A DNA stretch of 62,431 nt from CBDCEG01 sp965215775 (GTDB lineage: Bacteria; Pseudomonadota; Gammaproteobacteria; Cardiobacteriales; Ostreibacteriaceae), in NCBI GenBank assembly GCA_965215775.1, contig CBDCEG010000001.1, positions 1 to 62,431 on the forward strand, written 5' to 3'. Both the position numbers and the translations under genes were made by a program. The notes beneath the pieces are model-generated. The model was given only the letters and a program-made list of their open reading frames with translations. It was not told the DNA's origin and ran no database searches. The first letter of the stretch is position 1. Each line of letters opens with the position of its first letter. Shown piece by piece: positions 34,764 to 43,042 of this stretch.

Positions 34764-35981
34764 TTATTTTAAACCTAAAGTATAAATTCTAACTTCTTTA
34801 TCAATTTCTAAACTTGTTTCTATTGAAGCACAGACTTTTGAGGTGTTTTTATCAAATTCATTTACGGAATTATTAACAAGCTTATAAATATCTGTGAATT
34901 TTATTTGACCATTTAGAAACTTTTCAACCGCAACCTCATTTGCAGCATTCATAACCAAAGGTAGGTAGTTATTATTATTTTCATAGCTATTTTTGGCAAC
35001 CTCAATGGCTAACTTCAAGCATGGAAACCTATCATAATTAACTTCATCAAAACTAAGTGTTTGCTTAGACAAATCAATATCTGCAACACCTGATTTTATT
35101 CGTTTAGGATATGCCAAACAACAAGCTATTGGAACTCTCATATCACTTATTCCAAGCTGTGCAATTGATGAACCATCTTTATATTGCACAAATGAATGAA
35201 TTATAGATTGCGGATGAATAACAACATCTAACTCACTTGGGGAGGCATTAAATAAAAGGCTTGCCTCAATATATTCCAAACCTTTATTCATCATAGTTGC
35301 AGAATCTACAGAAATTTTTCTTCCCATTGACCAATTAGGGTGGTTGCAAGCTTGATCTGGTGTTTTACCTGCTAACAAAGATATATCTTCATTTAAAAAT
35401 GGACCACCTGAACCAGTTAAAACTAATTTACTAATTCCAGCCTCTGCTAAGCTTTTAGTTCTAAAGCCTTGAGATTTAGGCATACATTGAAACAAAGCAT
35501 TATGTTCGCTATCAACTGGAATAATTAACGCATTGTATTTTTCAGCTTGTTGCAAAAGCATTTTGCCTGTCATAACCAAAGATTCTTTATTGGCTAAAAG
35601 TATTCTTTTACCAGCTTTAACAGCACTATAGATTGATGGAAGCCCTGCAGAACCAACAATTGCAGCAACAACTTGATTAACTTCTTTATTTTTTGCTATT
35701 TCACAAATATTATCTTTTCCAGCAAGAAGTTTAGTTTCTAAGTTATTTTCTTTAAATTTTTGAGATAAATCTTTATAAAGTTTTTCATTAGCAATAACTG
35801 CATATTTTGGCTGATATTTTTTACAAATTTCAAATAATAACTTTGCATTATCATTGGCTGAAACTGCAAAAACATTATATTTATCTGTATTTTCACTTAT
35901 AACTTCTAAGGTTTGAGTTCCTATAGAACCTGTTACCCCTAAAATTGCTATATTTTGTATTGATTTATTTTTTTCCAACAT
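34764..35981 (-). CDS. dxr: 1-deoxy-D-xylulose 5-phosphate reductoisomerase
   Basis: 405 aa, second enzyme of the MEP isoprenoid pathway. NADPH-binding IAILGVTGSIGTQTLEVISE at the N-terminus; metal/substrate residues in IPVDSEHNALFQCM, TGSGGPFLN and NHPNWSMGRKISVDSATMMNKG; YPLV-like NYLPLVMNAANEVAVEKFL near the end. Normal length. The other MEP gene in this window is ispD at 54.1 kb. It is 3 nt downstream of tolQ. Confidence 0.96.
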   Translation of the reverse strand: MLEKNKSIQNIAILGVTGSIGTQTLEVISENTDKYNVFAVSANDNAKLLFEICKKYQPKYAVIANEKLYKDLSQKFKENNLETKLLAGKDNICEIAKNKEVNQVVAAIVGSAGLPSIYSAVKAGKRILLANKESLVMTGKMLLQQAEKYNALIIPVDSEHNALFQCMPKSQGFRTKSLAEAGISKLVLTGSGGPFLNEDISLLAGKTPDQACNHPNWSMGRKISVDSATMMNKGLEYIEASLLFNASPSELDVVIHPQSIIHSFVQYKDGSSIAQLGISDMRVPIACCLAYPKRIKSGVADIDLSKQTLSFDEVNYDRFPCLKLAIEVAKNSYENNNNYLPLVMNAANEVAVEKFLNGQIKFTDIYKLVNNSVNEFDKNTSKVCASIETSLEIDKEVRIYTLGLK

Positions 35982-35984
35982 AAA

Positions 35985-36662
35985 CTAAGCTTTAACCTTT
36001 AGTATTTGACGCTGTAAAATATTTGTAAACGCTTCAATAAACGCATCATAACGAATATCTAATCGCTCCGATCTTGTTATAAAATAGTTATAAGATAAAA
36101 CCGATGGAATTGCAGCAAGCAAACCTATGGCTGTCGCAATAAGAGCTTCAGCTATTCCTGGTGCTACTGATGAAATTGAAACAGATTTTTCTGCACCAAG
36201 TGCAATAAATGAAGTCATTATCCCATAAACTGTACCAAGTAAGCCAATATAAGGGCTTACAGAACCTGCTGTTGCTAAAAAGGAGAGAAACTCTTCCTGT
36301 TTATCCAGTTCTAAAGACGCTGTTGACGCCATCGCTCTTCTACAGTTTGTTATAATAATTTCATCATTTTTTAGGTCTTCTAAGTTAAATTCTTGGAACT
36401 CTGAGAATCCAGTTACAAATATACTTTCCAAGCCTTCAGTTTCTTTCTTTTTTAATCCATTATAAAGATCTGAGATACTTTCTCCTGACCAAAAACTTTT
36501 ATCAAAATTTTTGCATTTTTTACTAATTCTTGAGAATCTAACCCATTTTTTTCCAGTAATAGCCAAAGATATAGTAATTACAACTAATAATATTAGCATA
36601 ATTAGTTTTACGAAAAGGCTTGCTTCAATAATTAAGCCCCAAAAAGATAAGTTATTTTCCAT
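35985..36662 (-). CDS. tolQ: TolQ/ExbB-type proton channel subunit
   Basis: 225 aa MotA/TolQ/ExbB protein with three transmembrane segments: about residues 17-37, 135-155 and 168-190. Landmark blocks: SFLATAGSVSPYIGLLGTVY, GIMTSFIALGAEKSVSISSV and APGIAEALIATAIGLLAAIP. It would form the stator of the Tol system, using proton flow to pull on the outer membrane. TolR, TolA, TolB and Pal are not beside it; instead it lies between hisH and dxr. Could also be ExbB. Confidence 0.82.
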   Translation of the reverse strand: MENNLSFWGLIIEASLFVKLIMLILLVVITISLAITGKKWVRFSRISKKCKNFDKSFWSGESISDLYNGLKKKETEGLESIFVTGFSEFQEFNLEDLKNDEIIITNCRRAMASTASLELDKQEEFLSFLATAGSVSPYIGLLGTVYGIMTSFIALGAEKSVSISSVAPGIAEALIATAIGLLAAIPSVLSYNYFITRSERLDIRYDAFIEAFTNILQRQILKVKA

Positions 36663-36725
36663 AGTTTCCTTTTATTTTTATAATTTAATTGTTAATAGTA
36701 TTTATTCTAACAAAACAAATACTAA

Positions 36726-37364
36726 TTATATTTTCCAATTAATGAAATTTTCAAATAATTTCAATCCAACAGTGCTACTTTTTTCTGGGTGGCACTGAGT
36801 TGTAAATATATTATCTCTAGCAATCGCACTGGTGAAAGTTCCACCATAATCACAAGTTCCAAATTCTGTTGATTTATCTTCTGGTATTAAATAATAACTA
36901 TGCACAAAATAAAATCTAGAGTTTTGTGGAATTTTATCCCAAAGTTTATGCTCTTTTACTTGCCTAACTTCACTCCAGCCCATATGTGGAATTTTGAGCG
37001 GTGGATTTTGTTTTGGTAAAGATTTATCAAATCGTTTGCTTTGTCCTTTAAAAACTCCAAATCCTTTCACGCCACCATTTTCCTCACTAAAATCCATAAG
37101 TAATTGTGGTCCAATACAAATTGCCAAAAAAGGTTTTGTTTTGGTAGCATTTTGTATTGCTTCATATAAACCTTGTGCATTTATATGTTCCATACAACCT
37201 GCTATTGCACCTTGACCAGGCAAAACCACTTTGTCAGCAGAATTTATATCACAAGCTTTATTACTAATAATTATCTTGGTATTTTTATCGCAAACATAAG
37301 AAAGAGCTTTAGAAACTGAATGCAAATTACCCATTCCATAATCAACTATTACTATTTTTTTCAT
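36726..37364 (-). CDS. hisH: Imidazole glycerol phosphate synthase, glutaminase subunit
   Basis: 212 aa class I glutamine amidotransferase. The nucleophile Cys is in FLAICIGPQLLMDFSEENGG (residue near 80), the usual GICLGMQ being altered to AICIGPQ. The catalytic His and Glu are in FTTQCHPEKSSTVGLKLFEN. It supplies ammonia to HisF, which is not in the window. It follows hisB by 8 nt. Confidence 0.94.
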   Translation of the reverse strand: MKKIVIVDYGMGNLHSVSKALSYVCDKNTKIIISNKACDINSADKVVLPGQGAIAGCMEHINAQGLYEAIQNATKTKPFLAICIGPQLLMDFSEENGGVKGFGVFKGQSKRFDKSLPKQNPPLKIPHMGWSEVRQVKEHKLWDKIPQNSRFYFVHSYYLIPEDKSTEFGTCDYGGTFTSAIARDNIFTTQCHPEKSSTVGLKLFENFINWKI

Positions 37365-37372
37365 AGTTATTT

Positions 37373-37981
37373 TTACAGAACTCCCTTTGTTGAAGGAATT
37401 TCATTAATTGACTTTTCGTTAAAACTAATTGCAATTTGCAAAGCTTTGGCAAAAGATTTAAATATAGTTTCTGCAATATGATGTGAATTTGTTCCTGCCA
37501 AATTATCAATATGCACTGTTGCTTTAGCGTGATTACAAAATCCTTGGAAGAATTCTTGAACTAACTCGCAGTCAAAACTTCCAATCTTTTGCGTCAAAAA
37601 TTTAACATTAAAAAATAATCCAGGTCTGCCAGATAAATCCATCACAACTCTTGTAAGAGCTTCGTCTAAAGGACAATACGAATGACCGTAACGATTAATT
37701 CCTTTTTTATCAGAAATAGCTTCATAAACCGCTTGCCCAAAAGCAATCCCAATATCTTCAGTTGAGTGGTGGTCATCAATATGAGTGTCTCCTTGGCAAA
37801 TTATATTTAATTGGATTTGTGCATGCCTTGAAATTTGCTCAAGCATATGATCCAAAAAACCAATACCTGTTTCAATTTTAGAGCTTGAATTATCTAAACA
37901 ATCTAAGTTCAAACTAACTTCAATATTTGTCTCTTTGGTTTGCCTTTTAACCGTTGCTGTTCTTTGTGTTTTATTGCTCAT
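37373..37981 (-). CDS. hisB: Imidazoleglycerol-phosphate dehydratase
   Basis: 202 aa, monofunctional (no HAD phosphatase domain). Metal-binding His motifs DHHSTEDIGIAFGQA and SHHIAETIFKSFAKAL are present, and FLDHMLEQISRHAQIQL lies near the N-terminus. Sixth step of histidine synthesis. It is the first gene of a leftward hisB-hisH-tolQ-dxr-slyX-xerC run. Confidence 0.96.
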   Translation of the reverse strand: MSNKTQRTATVKRQTKETNIEVSLNLDCLDNSSSKIETGIGFLDHMLEQISRHAQIQLNIICQGDTHIDDHHSTEDIGIAFGQAVYEAISDKKGINRYGHSYCPLDEALTRVVMDLSGRPGLFFNVKFLTQKIGSFDCELVQEFFQGFCNHAKATVHIDNLAGTNSHHIAETIFKSFAKALQIAISFNEKSINEIPSTKGVL

Positions 37982-38461
37982 ATTATTTTTTGCCTAGTTG
38001 CTTCTAAAATAGTTATTATAGGTCAAATCCAAATCTTATCCAATAGCTAATAAACAAAGAGAATTTAAGCCTTATTTAGAAAGGTTTTATAATCAAAACA
38101 CATCATTCATTTCATCTACTAAAACTCTTACTTTTTCAATTTCAAACAAAATATTAAGTTATCATGTTACAAAAAATAAACTATAATTCATAAAAATAAT
38201 ATTAATTAAAAATAATAAAACCACCATGAAATATAAACTAATAAAACCATTTGGTTTTGCAGGTAGAATTATGATAATGATACAAAAAAAATAACCATAA
38301 AAATGGTGAAAAAAAAGGAGAGGGAGCTATTTGTAAAAAACTCCTTTAGCTTTTTATTATTTTTTTATGATTGGGTAGTGGTGGATTTTCTCATGCACTT
38401 AATGAACTAACTTGGTCTGTAAGTGAGATTTGGGATTAGTTAAAATAGAAATGAGTATTAT
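37982..38461. other. 480-nt region between hisB and toxin-like patch
   Basis: No clear gene. A 22-codon ORF at 38226-38294 (MKYKLIKPFGFAGRIMIMIQ...) lacks support. Near 38320-38365 AAAGGAG and CTCCTTT can pair, followed by T-rich DNA, possibly a terminator. Bases 38376-38440 translate as GSGGFSHALNELTWSVSEIW, a coding-like string ending in a stop, probably a remnant of a longer toxin gene. Confidence 0.4.
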
Positions 38462-38578
38462 ATGGATAGTTTTAAGTTAGATTTTTGGGAAGGAGTAGTA
38501 CCAACTAAAAATCATAAGATTACAGTAGTTGCGGGTAAAGGTGAAAATGCAGGAGAAATACTAAAGGTAGATAAATGA
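38462..38578 (+). CDS. 38-aa ORF, likely C-terminal tip of a toxin
   Basis: Encodes MDSFKLDFWEGVVPTKNHKI and TVVAGKGENAGEILKVDK. Its stop overlaps the next ATG (ATGA). The composition and position just before a small acidic protein gene suggest the end of a displaced polymorphic-toxin tip, not a full gene. Confidence 0.35.
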   Translation: MDSFKLDFWEGVVPTKNHKITVVAGKGENAGEILKVDK

Positions 38579-39015
38579 TAAAATATTCAGATATGCTTAA
38601 AGAGGTTATAAATTTATATCCTAAAGAAATCCCTTGTAGTGATGTCGAACCACTTGGAAAAGATGGGAAAGAAGGAATGTATTGGATGAGCCTTATTCAT
38701 ATTCATGATGAAATCGATGAAGAACATAATTATTTTCAAGAAGAGAATGAACTTTTAACTGTTCTATTATGGTCTTTTCTTATAGGAATCAGAACAGGAT
38801 TTAGAAATAAATATGTTGAAAACAATAAATTATGTCAAAAAGTATTTGTTTTAGATGTTATTGATTTGGATGAAACTAAAAAACAGTTTATAGAAAATAT
38901 TAAAGAAGAAAAATATTGGCAAGATTATCTTAAAAAAACAAATAAAAGAATTCTTTTTGATGATATCACCAAAAAAGAACTTAAAAATTGCTATGTTAAA
39001 ATAGACCACGATTAA
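38575..39015 (+). CDS. Unknown acidic protein, immunity-like
   Basis: 146 aa, acidic, soluble. It reads MIKYSDMLKEVINLYPKEIP, then DGKEGMYWMSLIHIHDEIDE, a hydrophobic stretch NELLTVLLWSFLIGIRTGFR and a Lys/Glu-rich end. No family recognised. Translational coupling to the preceding toxin-tip-like ORF and a second toxin-like fragment right after it suggest an immunity protein; this is inference from context. Confidence 0.45.
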   Translation: MIKYSDMLKEVINLYPKEIPCSDVEPLGKDGKEGMYWMSLIHIHDEIDEEHNYFQEENELLTVLLWSFLIGIRTGFRNKYVENNKLCQKVFVLDVIDLDETKKQFIENIKEEKYWQDYLKKTNKRILFDDITKKELKNCYVKIDHD

Positions 39016-39042
39016 TATTGTCCCTGAAGATTTTCTTGATGA

Positions 39043-39315
39043 CTGACCGAAAAACTACAAATAAAATTAAAAGGTGATAGATATAAAGGAATGGAGAAGT
39101 GGGAATATAAAGTAAAAAGCAATAGTGGGAAAAGTGAAGTTAGTGGGTATAATGGTAAAACTTTATATATAGCTCCAGCTCCTTTTACTCCTTTTACTCC
39201 TTTTACTCCTTTTACTCCTTTTACTCCTTTTACTCCTTTTACTCCTTTTACTCCTTTTACTCCTTTTACTGGAGTATACGCACTTCCATGGACAACAAAT
39301 ATAATATTTAAATAA
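39043..39315 (+). pseudogene. Toxin-like fragment with (PFT)10 repeat
   Basis: The open frame reads LTEKLQIKLKGDRYKGMEKW and EYKVKSNSGKSEVSGYNGKT before a Pro-Phe-Thr decapeptide-type repeat and GVYALPWTTNIIFK. In another frame upstream, VPEDFLDD appears to be its continuation. LKGDRYKGMEKWEYKVKSN resembles the C-terminal part of some secreted nuclease-type toxins, from memory only. The only ATG is at 39091. The fragment is followed by a membrane protein gene that could be its immunity partner. Confidence 0.4.
39181..39270. repeat. Tandem repeat, ten perfect units of CCTTTTACT
   Basis: Ten identical 9-nt units (90 bp) inside a toxin-like frame, encoding Pro-Phe-Thr ten times. Units are a multiple of three, so copy-number change would keep the frame. 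On the opposite strand it reads Val-Lys-Gly. Confidence 0.97.
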
Positions 39316-39330
39316 TATGAGGTTATCACT

Positions 39331-39744
39331 TTGAAATTTACATTTAAAAAAGTAGTTTTTTACTTATCAATATTTATAGGAGTAGTTTTGTCTTTTTCCA
39401 TTTTTATTATTTTCTTTAATGAATACAATGCACAGTTTCAAATTAATACAGCTTATTATTTGGAGTCATGTCAAAATATAAAAACTGTATATATTTGGTT
39501 GGGAAGATCTTTAATTATATATATGTGCTCATCTTTAGCATTACTAGTTATTGCTAGTAAATATTTTTCTAATTCTAGTAGAAAACTTCTTATATTAATT
39601 AAATACTATGCTTTAATTTCTGTTGGAATTGTTTTTTTAATATTTTTATTCACAGCAAAAGGAAGTTGGTTTATTCCTATAATTATAGACGTTGAAAAAA
39701 TGAATAGTAATCAGTGTAACTGGTATATTAATAAATTTAGATAA
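39331..39744 (+). CDS. Small membrane protein, immunity-like
   Basis: 137 aa with about three transmembrane segments (VVFYLSIFIGVVLSFSIFII, IIYMCSSLALLVIASKYF, YYALISVGIVFLIFLF). No family recognised. It lies 15 nt after the toxin-like fragment. Small membrane proteins in this position often protect against membrane-active or periplasmic toxins, but nothing in the sequence proves it. Confidence 0.5.
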   Translation: MKFTFKKVVFYLSIFIGVVLSFSIFIIFFNEYNAQFQINTAYYLESCQNIKTVYIWLGRSLIIYMCSSLALLVIASKYFSNSSRKLLILIKYYALISVGIVFLIFLFTAKGSWFIPIIIDVEKMNSNQCNWYINKFR

Positions 39745-39753
39745 AATAAATAA

Positions 39754-39782
39754 GCAAGAGCTAATACAAATTTGGCTCTTGC
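39754..39782. terminator. Hairpin after membrane protein gene
   Basis: Stem GCAAGAGC / GCTCTTGC with a 13-nt loop, just after the stop codon. No T tract follows, so termination would be weak. Confidence 0.45.
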
Positions 39783-39861
39783 AAAATACAATATATAAGG
39801 ATATTTGTCTTTGTTTAGAATCAGTTTAACAAAAGACAGAGATGTATTAAATATGTGCCTT

Positions 39862-40008
39862 TTAATAAAGGCATGATTTATCAAGACTAAAAAAATCATC
39901 ATTTTGAGTTATTAGATATTCTTCTAAAAACTTCATTGCATCTACCGCTATAGGTTCATACACATTTTCTACTTTTTTTCTTCCAAACATTCTTTTAAAA
40001 AAAATCAT
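39862..40008 (-). CDS. Short basic/acidic ORF (48 aa)
   Basis: Encodes MIFFKRMFGRKKVENVYEPI, then AVDAMKFLEEYLITQNDDFF and SLDKSCLY. Weak ribosome-binding sequence (AGGTAA) 6 nt before the ATG. Balanced coding-like composition, but no family. Low confidence. Confidence 0.35.
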   Translation of the reverse strand: MIFFKRMFGRKKVENVYEPIAVDAMKFLEEYLITQNDDFFSLDKSCLY

Positions 40009-40076
40009 TTTTATTACCTTTTATTTTTATAGTTGTAAAATACTACCCTGCACAAACTTTTCTTTTACTGAAGTGG

Positions 40077-40184
40077 TTAAGTTTTGACATAGTTTTTTCC
40101 TGCTAAAAATTCATTATAAACTAAAACCTTATCATTTTTTATAACAATAGCTATAACTTTAACTTTAACTTTGCAGTTTATCAA
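40077..40184 (-). pseudogene. Possible Nudix-type N-terminal fragment
   Basis: An open stretch reads NCKVKVKVIAIVIKNDKVLV and YNEFLAGKNYVKT before a stop. The VKVIAIVIKNDKVLVY beta-strand pattern recalls the start of a Nudix hydrolase, but the Nudix box is missing. It has only a TTG start and lies immediately downstream of the radical SAM gene. Confidence 0.2.
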
Positions 40185-40196
40185 AAAAACACTTAC

Positions 40197-41603
40197 CTAC
40201 TGTGAAGATTTAATTCCCATATTATAGGTGCTAAAAGGGATAACAGAGTTAGTTTGAATCATAAAATTACATTCGCGTTTTATATTGGTTGTATCAAAAT
40301 TATAAATATCTGAGAACTCCATAACCACAACTCTAAATACATTTTCATAACCCATATCAGCAGGTGTTAAGAAATCTGGCCAACAGCAAAATAACTTTTG
40401 TTTGATTTTATCTTTCAAAATAGCTTTGCCCATTGCCGTATCTAAGCTTATAGTTTCAACCACAGTTTTTACAAAACCTCTATCTTGCTCAAATGCTATT
40501 GTTCCTTTTTGCTCAACTATTGCTTGCTTTGGAATTTTCCCTGTAACTGGTTTTAAGTCTGCAAATATATTTCCTTTTGTATTTTTTTGCATTTTTTTGG
40601 CAGCATAACCAACGGAAATTTTATTAGGATCACAAGGAAGTGGAATCATATCTTCGTCTTGAAATGGGTTAGTTTTATCATTTACAATAACATTTCTAAT
40701 TTCAGAAAGTGTGATTTTGTAGTCACCTTTTGCCTCAATTCTACCCGCATCTTGAACAGGCTGAAACACAACGCCACGAATACATTTATAAGCTCTTGCG
40801 AACTCTATAATTCCTGGGATTTCAGTTTCATTCAAGCCTTTTTTTATAACCGAAACCAAGGTAGTTGAAATATTATATTTTTCTAATAATTCTAATGCTT
40901 TTATATGAATATTAGACATATCTTTATTACGAATATCTTTTAGAGTTGTTACTTTTTGAGAGTCAAATTGTAAATAAACCTCAAAGCCACCACCTAATGA
41001 TTTTAGTTGTTTAACAAAGCTTTCATCTTTTGAAATTCTAATTCCATTTGTATTTAACATCAAATGTCGGACTGGTGATTTTCTTAAAAACTGTAATATC
41101 TCTATAATTTGAGGGTGCGTTGTTGGCTCTCCGCCTGTAACTTGAATTAAATCAGGCTTACTTTCTAGTTTCAAAAGTGTTGCTAACATTTGTTTTATAT
41201 CATCCATACTTCTATGATTTCCAAGACCAGGCTCTGCCGCATAATAACAAATATTACATTTCATATTACATTCATCAGTTATATTGAAAAGTGCTAAACA
41301 AGGGTGATTTTGGTGCTGCGGGCAAACTCCGCAATCAAACGGACAACCTTTTAAAACCTTTGTATTTGCAAATTCTGGTAAATCAGGCTTTTTTAAATAT
41401 GTTTCACATTTCAAAAAATATTCCAAATCTGTTGAAATCCTAAACATAGATTCACCACATTTTGGGCAAAATTTTCTCAAAAAAACTTCATTTTCTTTGG
41501 TTACAATATGAGCATCAACTAAATGATTAATGTTTTTACAAATATGACAAAAGCTTTTTGTCGCTGATAAAAATAAATCGTATTTGTCTGAATAACTTGC
41601 CAT
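40197..41603 (-). CDS. Radical SAM enzyme of the Tes-like type
   Basis: 468 aa. N-terminal cysteine pairs CHIC and CPKC (residues 18-21, 48-51) could bind metal. A further set, LKGCPFDCGVCPQHQNHPCL, precedes the radical SAM motif CNMKCNICYY (CxxxCxxC, about residue 114). VTGGEPTTHPQIIEILQFL and NTNGIRISKD are the usual following blocks. This layout resembles archaeal tetraether-lipid synthase and its bacterial homologs, which couple lipid tails. The next gene on the operon's upstream side is an Lgt-like membrane protein, ending 2 nt before this start. Substrate unknown. Confidence 0.75.
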   Translation of the reverse strand: MASYSDKYDLFLSATKSFCHICKNINHLVDAHIVTKENEVFLRKFCPKCGESMFRISTDLEYFLKCETYLKKPDLPEFANTKVLKGCPFDCGVCPQHQNHPCLALFNITDECNMKCNICYYAAEPGLGNHRSMDDIKQMLATLLKLESKPDLIQVTGGEPTTHPQIIEILQFLRKSPVRHLMLNTNGIRISKDESFVKQLKSLGGGFEVYLQFDSQKVTTLKDIRNKDMSNIHIKALELLEKYNISTTLVSVIKKGLNETEIPGIIEFARAYKCIRGVVFQPVQDAGRIEAKGDYKITLSEIRNVIVNDKTNPFQDEDMIPLPCDPNKISVGYAAKKMQKNTKGNIFADLKPVTGKIPKQAIVEQKGTIAFEQDRGFVKTVVETISLDTAMGKAILKDKIKQKLFCCWPDFLTPADMGYENVFRVVVMEFSDIYNFDTTNIKRECNFMIQTNSVIPFSTYNMGIKSSQ

Positions 41604-41605
41604 AA

Positions 41606-42292
41606 TTACTTTACCTTTTTAAGAAAATAAATTGAATAAACAACAAGCAACAAACAAATAATTTGAAAAATGTTTAAGCTTGCAAAAATATCTTTATACG
41701 GCTTTAAGAATTCCCAAAAAAACCTTTGTAAAGCATAAACAAAGATAAATTTATAAAAAATACTTCTCTCAAATTCAGCTCTATTGGTTAAATAATTATG
41801 TAAAATATAAATGAAAAACACAAACATTGTAAAGCTTTCGTATAACTGAACTGGGTGGCGATTAATTCCATCACCAAAATCAACACCTATTGAAAGCTTA
41901 GTTTCTATTCCATAAGTATAATCTTCTAAACCTGCAAAAAAACACCCTAGCCTTCCAATAACAATACCGATTGTTAGCGATGGGACAAAGTATGCACCTG
42001 TGGATTTGTTTAGTTTAAATATCTTTTTGAAAATCTCAACGAAAACAACCCCACCAACAATTGCACCTAAAATTGATTTTCCAATAACTCTTGAGTTAGT
42101 CTCAATTGAATAAATCGCATTCAAGCTTCCAAATAAAAATGCACCAAAAAAACTCCCCAAAAGCACAACAGAATAATAAATATACCTAGTATTTTCACTT
42201 TTTATTGTCTGTTTTTTTGTTTTAAATACTTTTAGAACTAAAAAAGCACCAACTGTATAAGATATTAAGTCAAAAATTAAATGAATTTGCAT
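41606..42292 (-). CDS. Lgt-like (prolipoprotein diacylglyceryl transferase family) membrane protein
   Basis: 228 aa, about seven hydrophobic segments. GIVIGRLGCFFAGLEDYTYG and DGINRHPVQLYESFTMFVFF match the Lgt landmarks (GRxGCFxxG and HPxQLYE). It is shorter than true Lgt (about 270-290 aa) and the second half is diverged. True Lgt moves diacylglyceryl from phosphatidylglycerol to lipoproteins. Its tight coupling to a Tes-like radical SAM gene suggests a role with membrane lipids, but this is inference. Confidence 0.72.
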   Translation of the reverse strand: MQIHLIFDLISYTVGAFLVLKVFKTKKQTIKSENTRYIYYSVVLLGSFFGAFLFGSLNAIYSIETNSRVIGKSILGAIVGGVVFVEIFKKIFKLNKSTGAYFVPSLTIGIVIGRLGCFFAGLEDYTYGIETKLSIGVDFGDGINRHPVQLYESFTMFVFFIYILHNYLTNRAEFERSIFYKFIFVYALQRFFWEFLKPYKDIFASLNIFQIICLLLVVYSIYFLKKVK

Positions 42293-42411
42293 TTTAAGCT
42301 GTTGTTTTATTTATAAGGAGAGCTTTTCCTAAATTACCTTTGTTATTACTTTTATCTTTTTTCATTACTTATTAATTGCAGTATTTTACGGTTTATCTAA
42401 AAAGTCAAATT

Positions 42412-42699
42412 TTAAAAGAAAAAACCAATAACTGGTGCGAAAATAACTAATAAAAATAATGATGGAAAAAAGAAAGCCTGCCATTTTTCACCTTTTTCAA
42501 ATGATTTAATTGCTAAGCGAATAAGAAAAAAATAAAAAATTAAAGGAATTAATAATAAAGTTGAATAAAATGATGTGATAATCGCTTTAAAAAAAATAAT
42601 AAACATTAAAAAATAAAAAGAAACAAACATTCCTCCCAAAATAGAAGTGAATATATCAAAAGTAATTTGTTTTTTTAATAAAATTATAAATAATTTCAC
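42412..42699 (-). CDS. Small membrane protein, unknown
   Basis: 95 aa with three to four hydrophobic segments (DIFTSILGGMFVSFYFLMFI, STLLLIPLIFYFFLIRLAI, FFPSLFLLVIFAPVIGFFF). Overlaps the upstream gene by four bases (ATGA), so the two are co-translated. No family recognised. Confidence 0.5.
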   Translation of the reverse strand: MKLFIILLKKQITFDIFTSILGGMFVSFYFLMFIIFFKAIITSFYSTLLLIPLIFYFFLIRLAIKSFEKGEKWQAFFFPSLFLLVIFAPVIGFFF

Positions 42700-43001
42700 A
42701 TCAAATGTTGGAGCATTGAGCTAAACGAAAAAAGAAAAACAATTAACTCTAAAGTGAAATAAATTAATATTATAGAGAATGCTTTTACTACCTTTTTTTC
42801 CTTAAACATCTTAATTGAGTAAAATAATGCAACAAAAAAACCTAGTGAAACAGCAACCAATAACCATGAAATACCTGAAGTAAGTACAACACCGCCATAA
42901 AAAAATGGAAAAATTACTGTAAATAAAGATATAAATGTATGATAAAGTACTCCTACTAAATTATCTTTTTTCACTTGTTTTCCTAATATTTTTCCTTTCA
43001 T
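42696..43001 (-). CDS. Small membrane protein, unknown
   Basis: 101 aa: a basic N-terminus (KGKILGKQVKKDN) and three hydrophobic segments (FISLFTVIFPFFYGGVVL, ISWLLVAVSLGFFVALFYSI, AFSIILIYFTLELIVFLFSF). Overlaps the next small membrane protein gene by four bases. No family recognised. Confidence 0.5.
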   Translation of the reverse strand: MKGKILGKQVKKDNLVGVLYHTFISLFTVIFPFFYGGVVLTSGISWLLVAVSLGFFVALFYSIKMFKEKKVVKAFSIILIYFTLELIVFLFSFSSMLQHLM

Positions 43002-43042
43002 ATCAAAATTTACCTCATTCCATTACTTTCCTAATTAATATC

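Noticed and set aside
38226..38294. Possible leader peptide
   Set aside because: No run of regulatory codons and no biosynthetic gene downstream on this strand; the nearby hairpin is weak.
39181..39270. CRISPR-like array
   Set aside because: Contiguous 9-bp units without spacers; it is a coding microsatellite.
39012..39329. Reverse-strand ORF with (Val-Lys-Gly)n
   Set aside because: It is only the complement of the tandem repeat and lacks support; the forward frame fits the neighbouring coding sequence.
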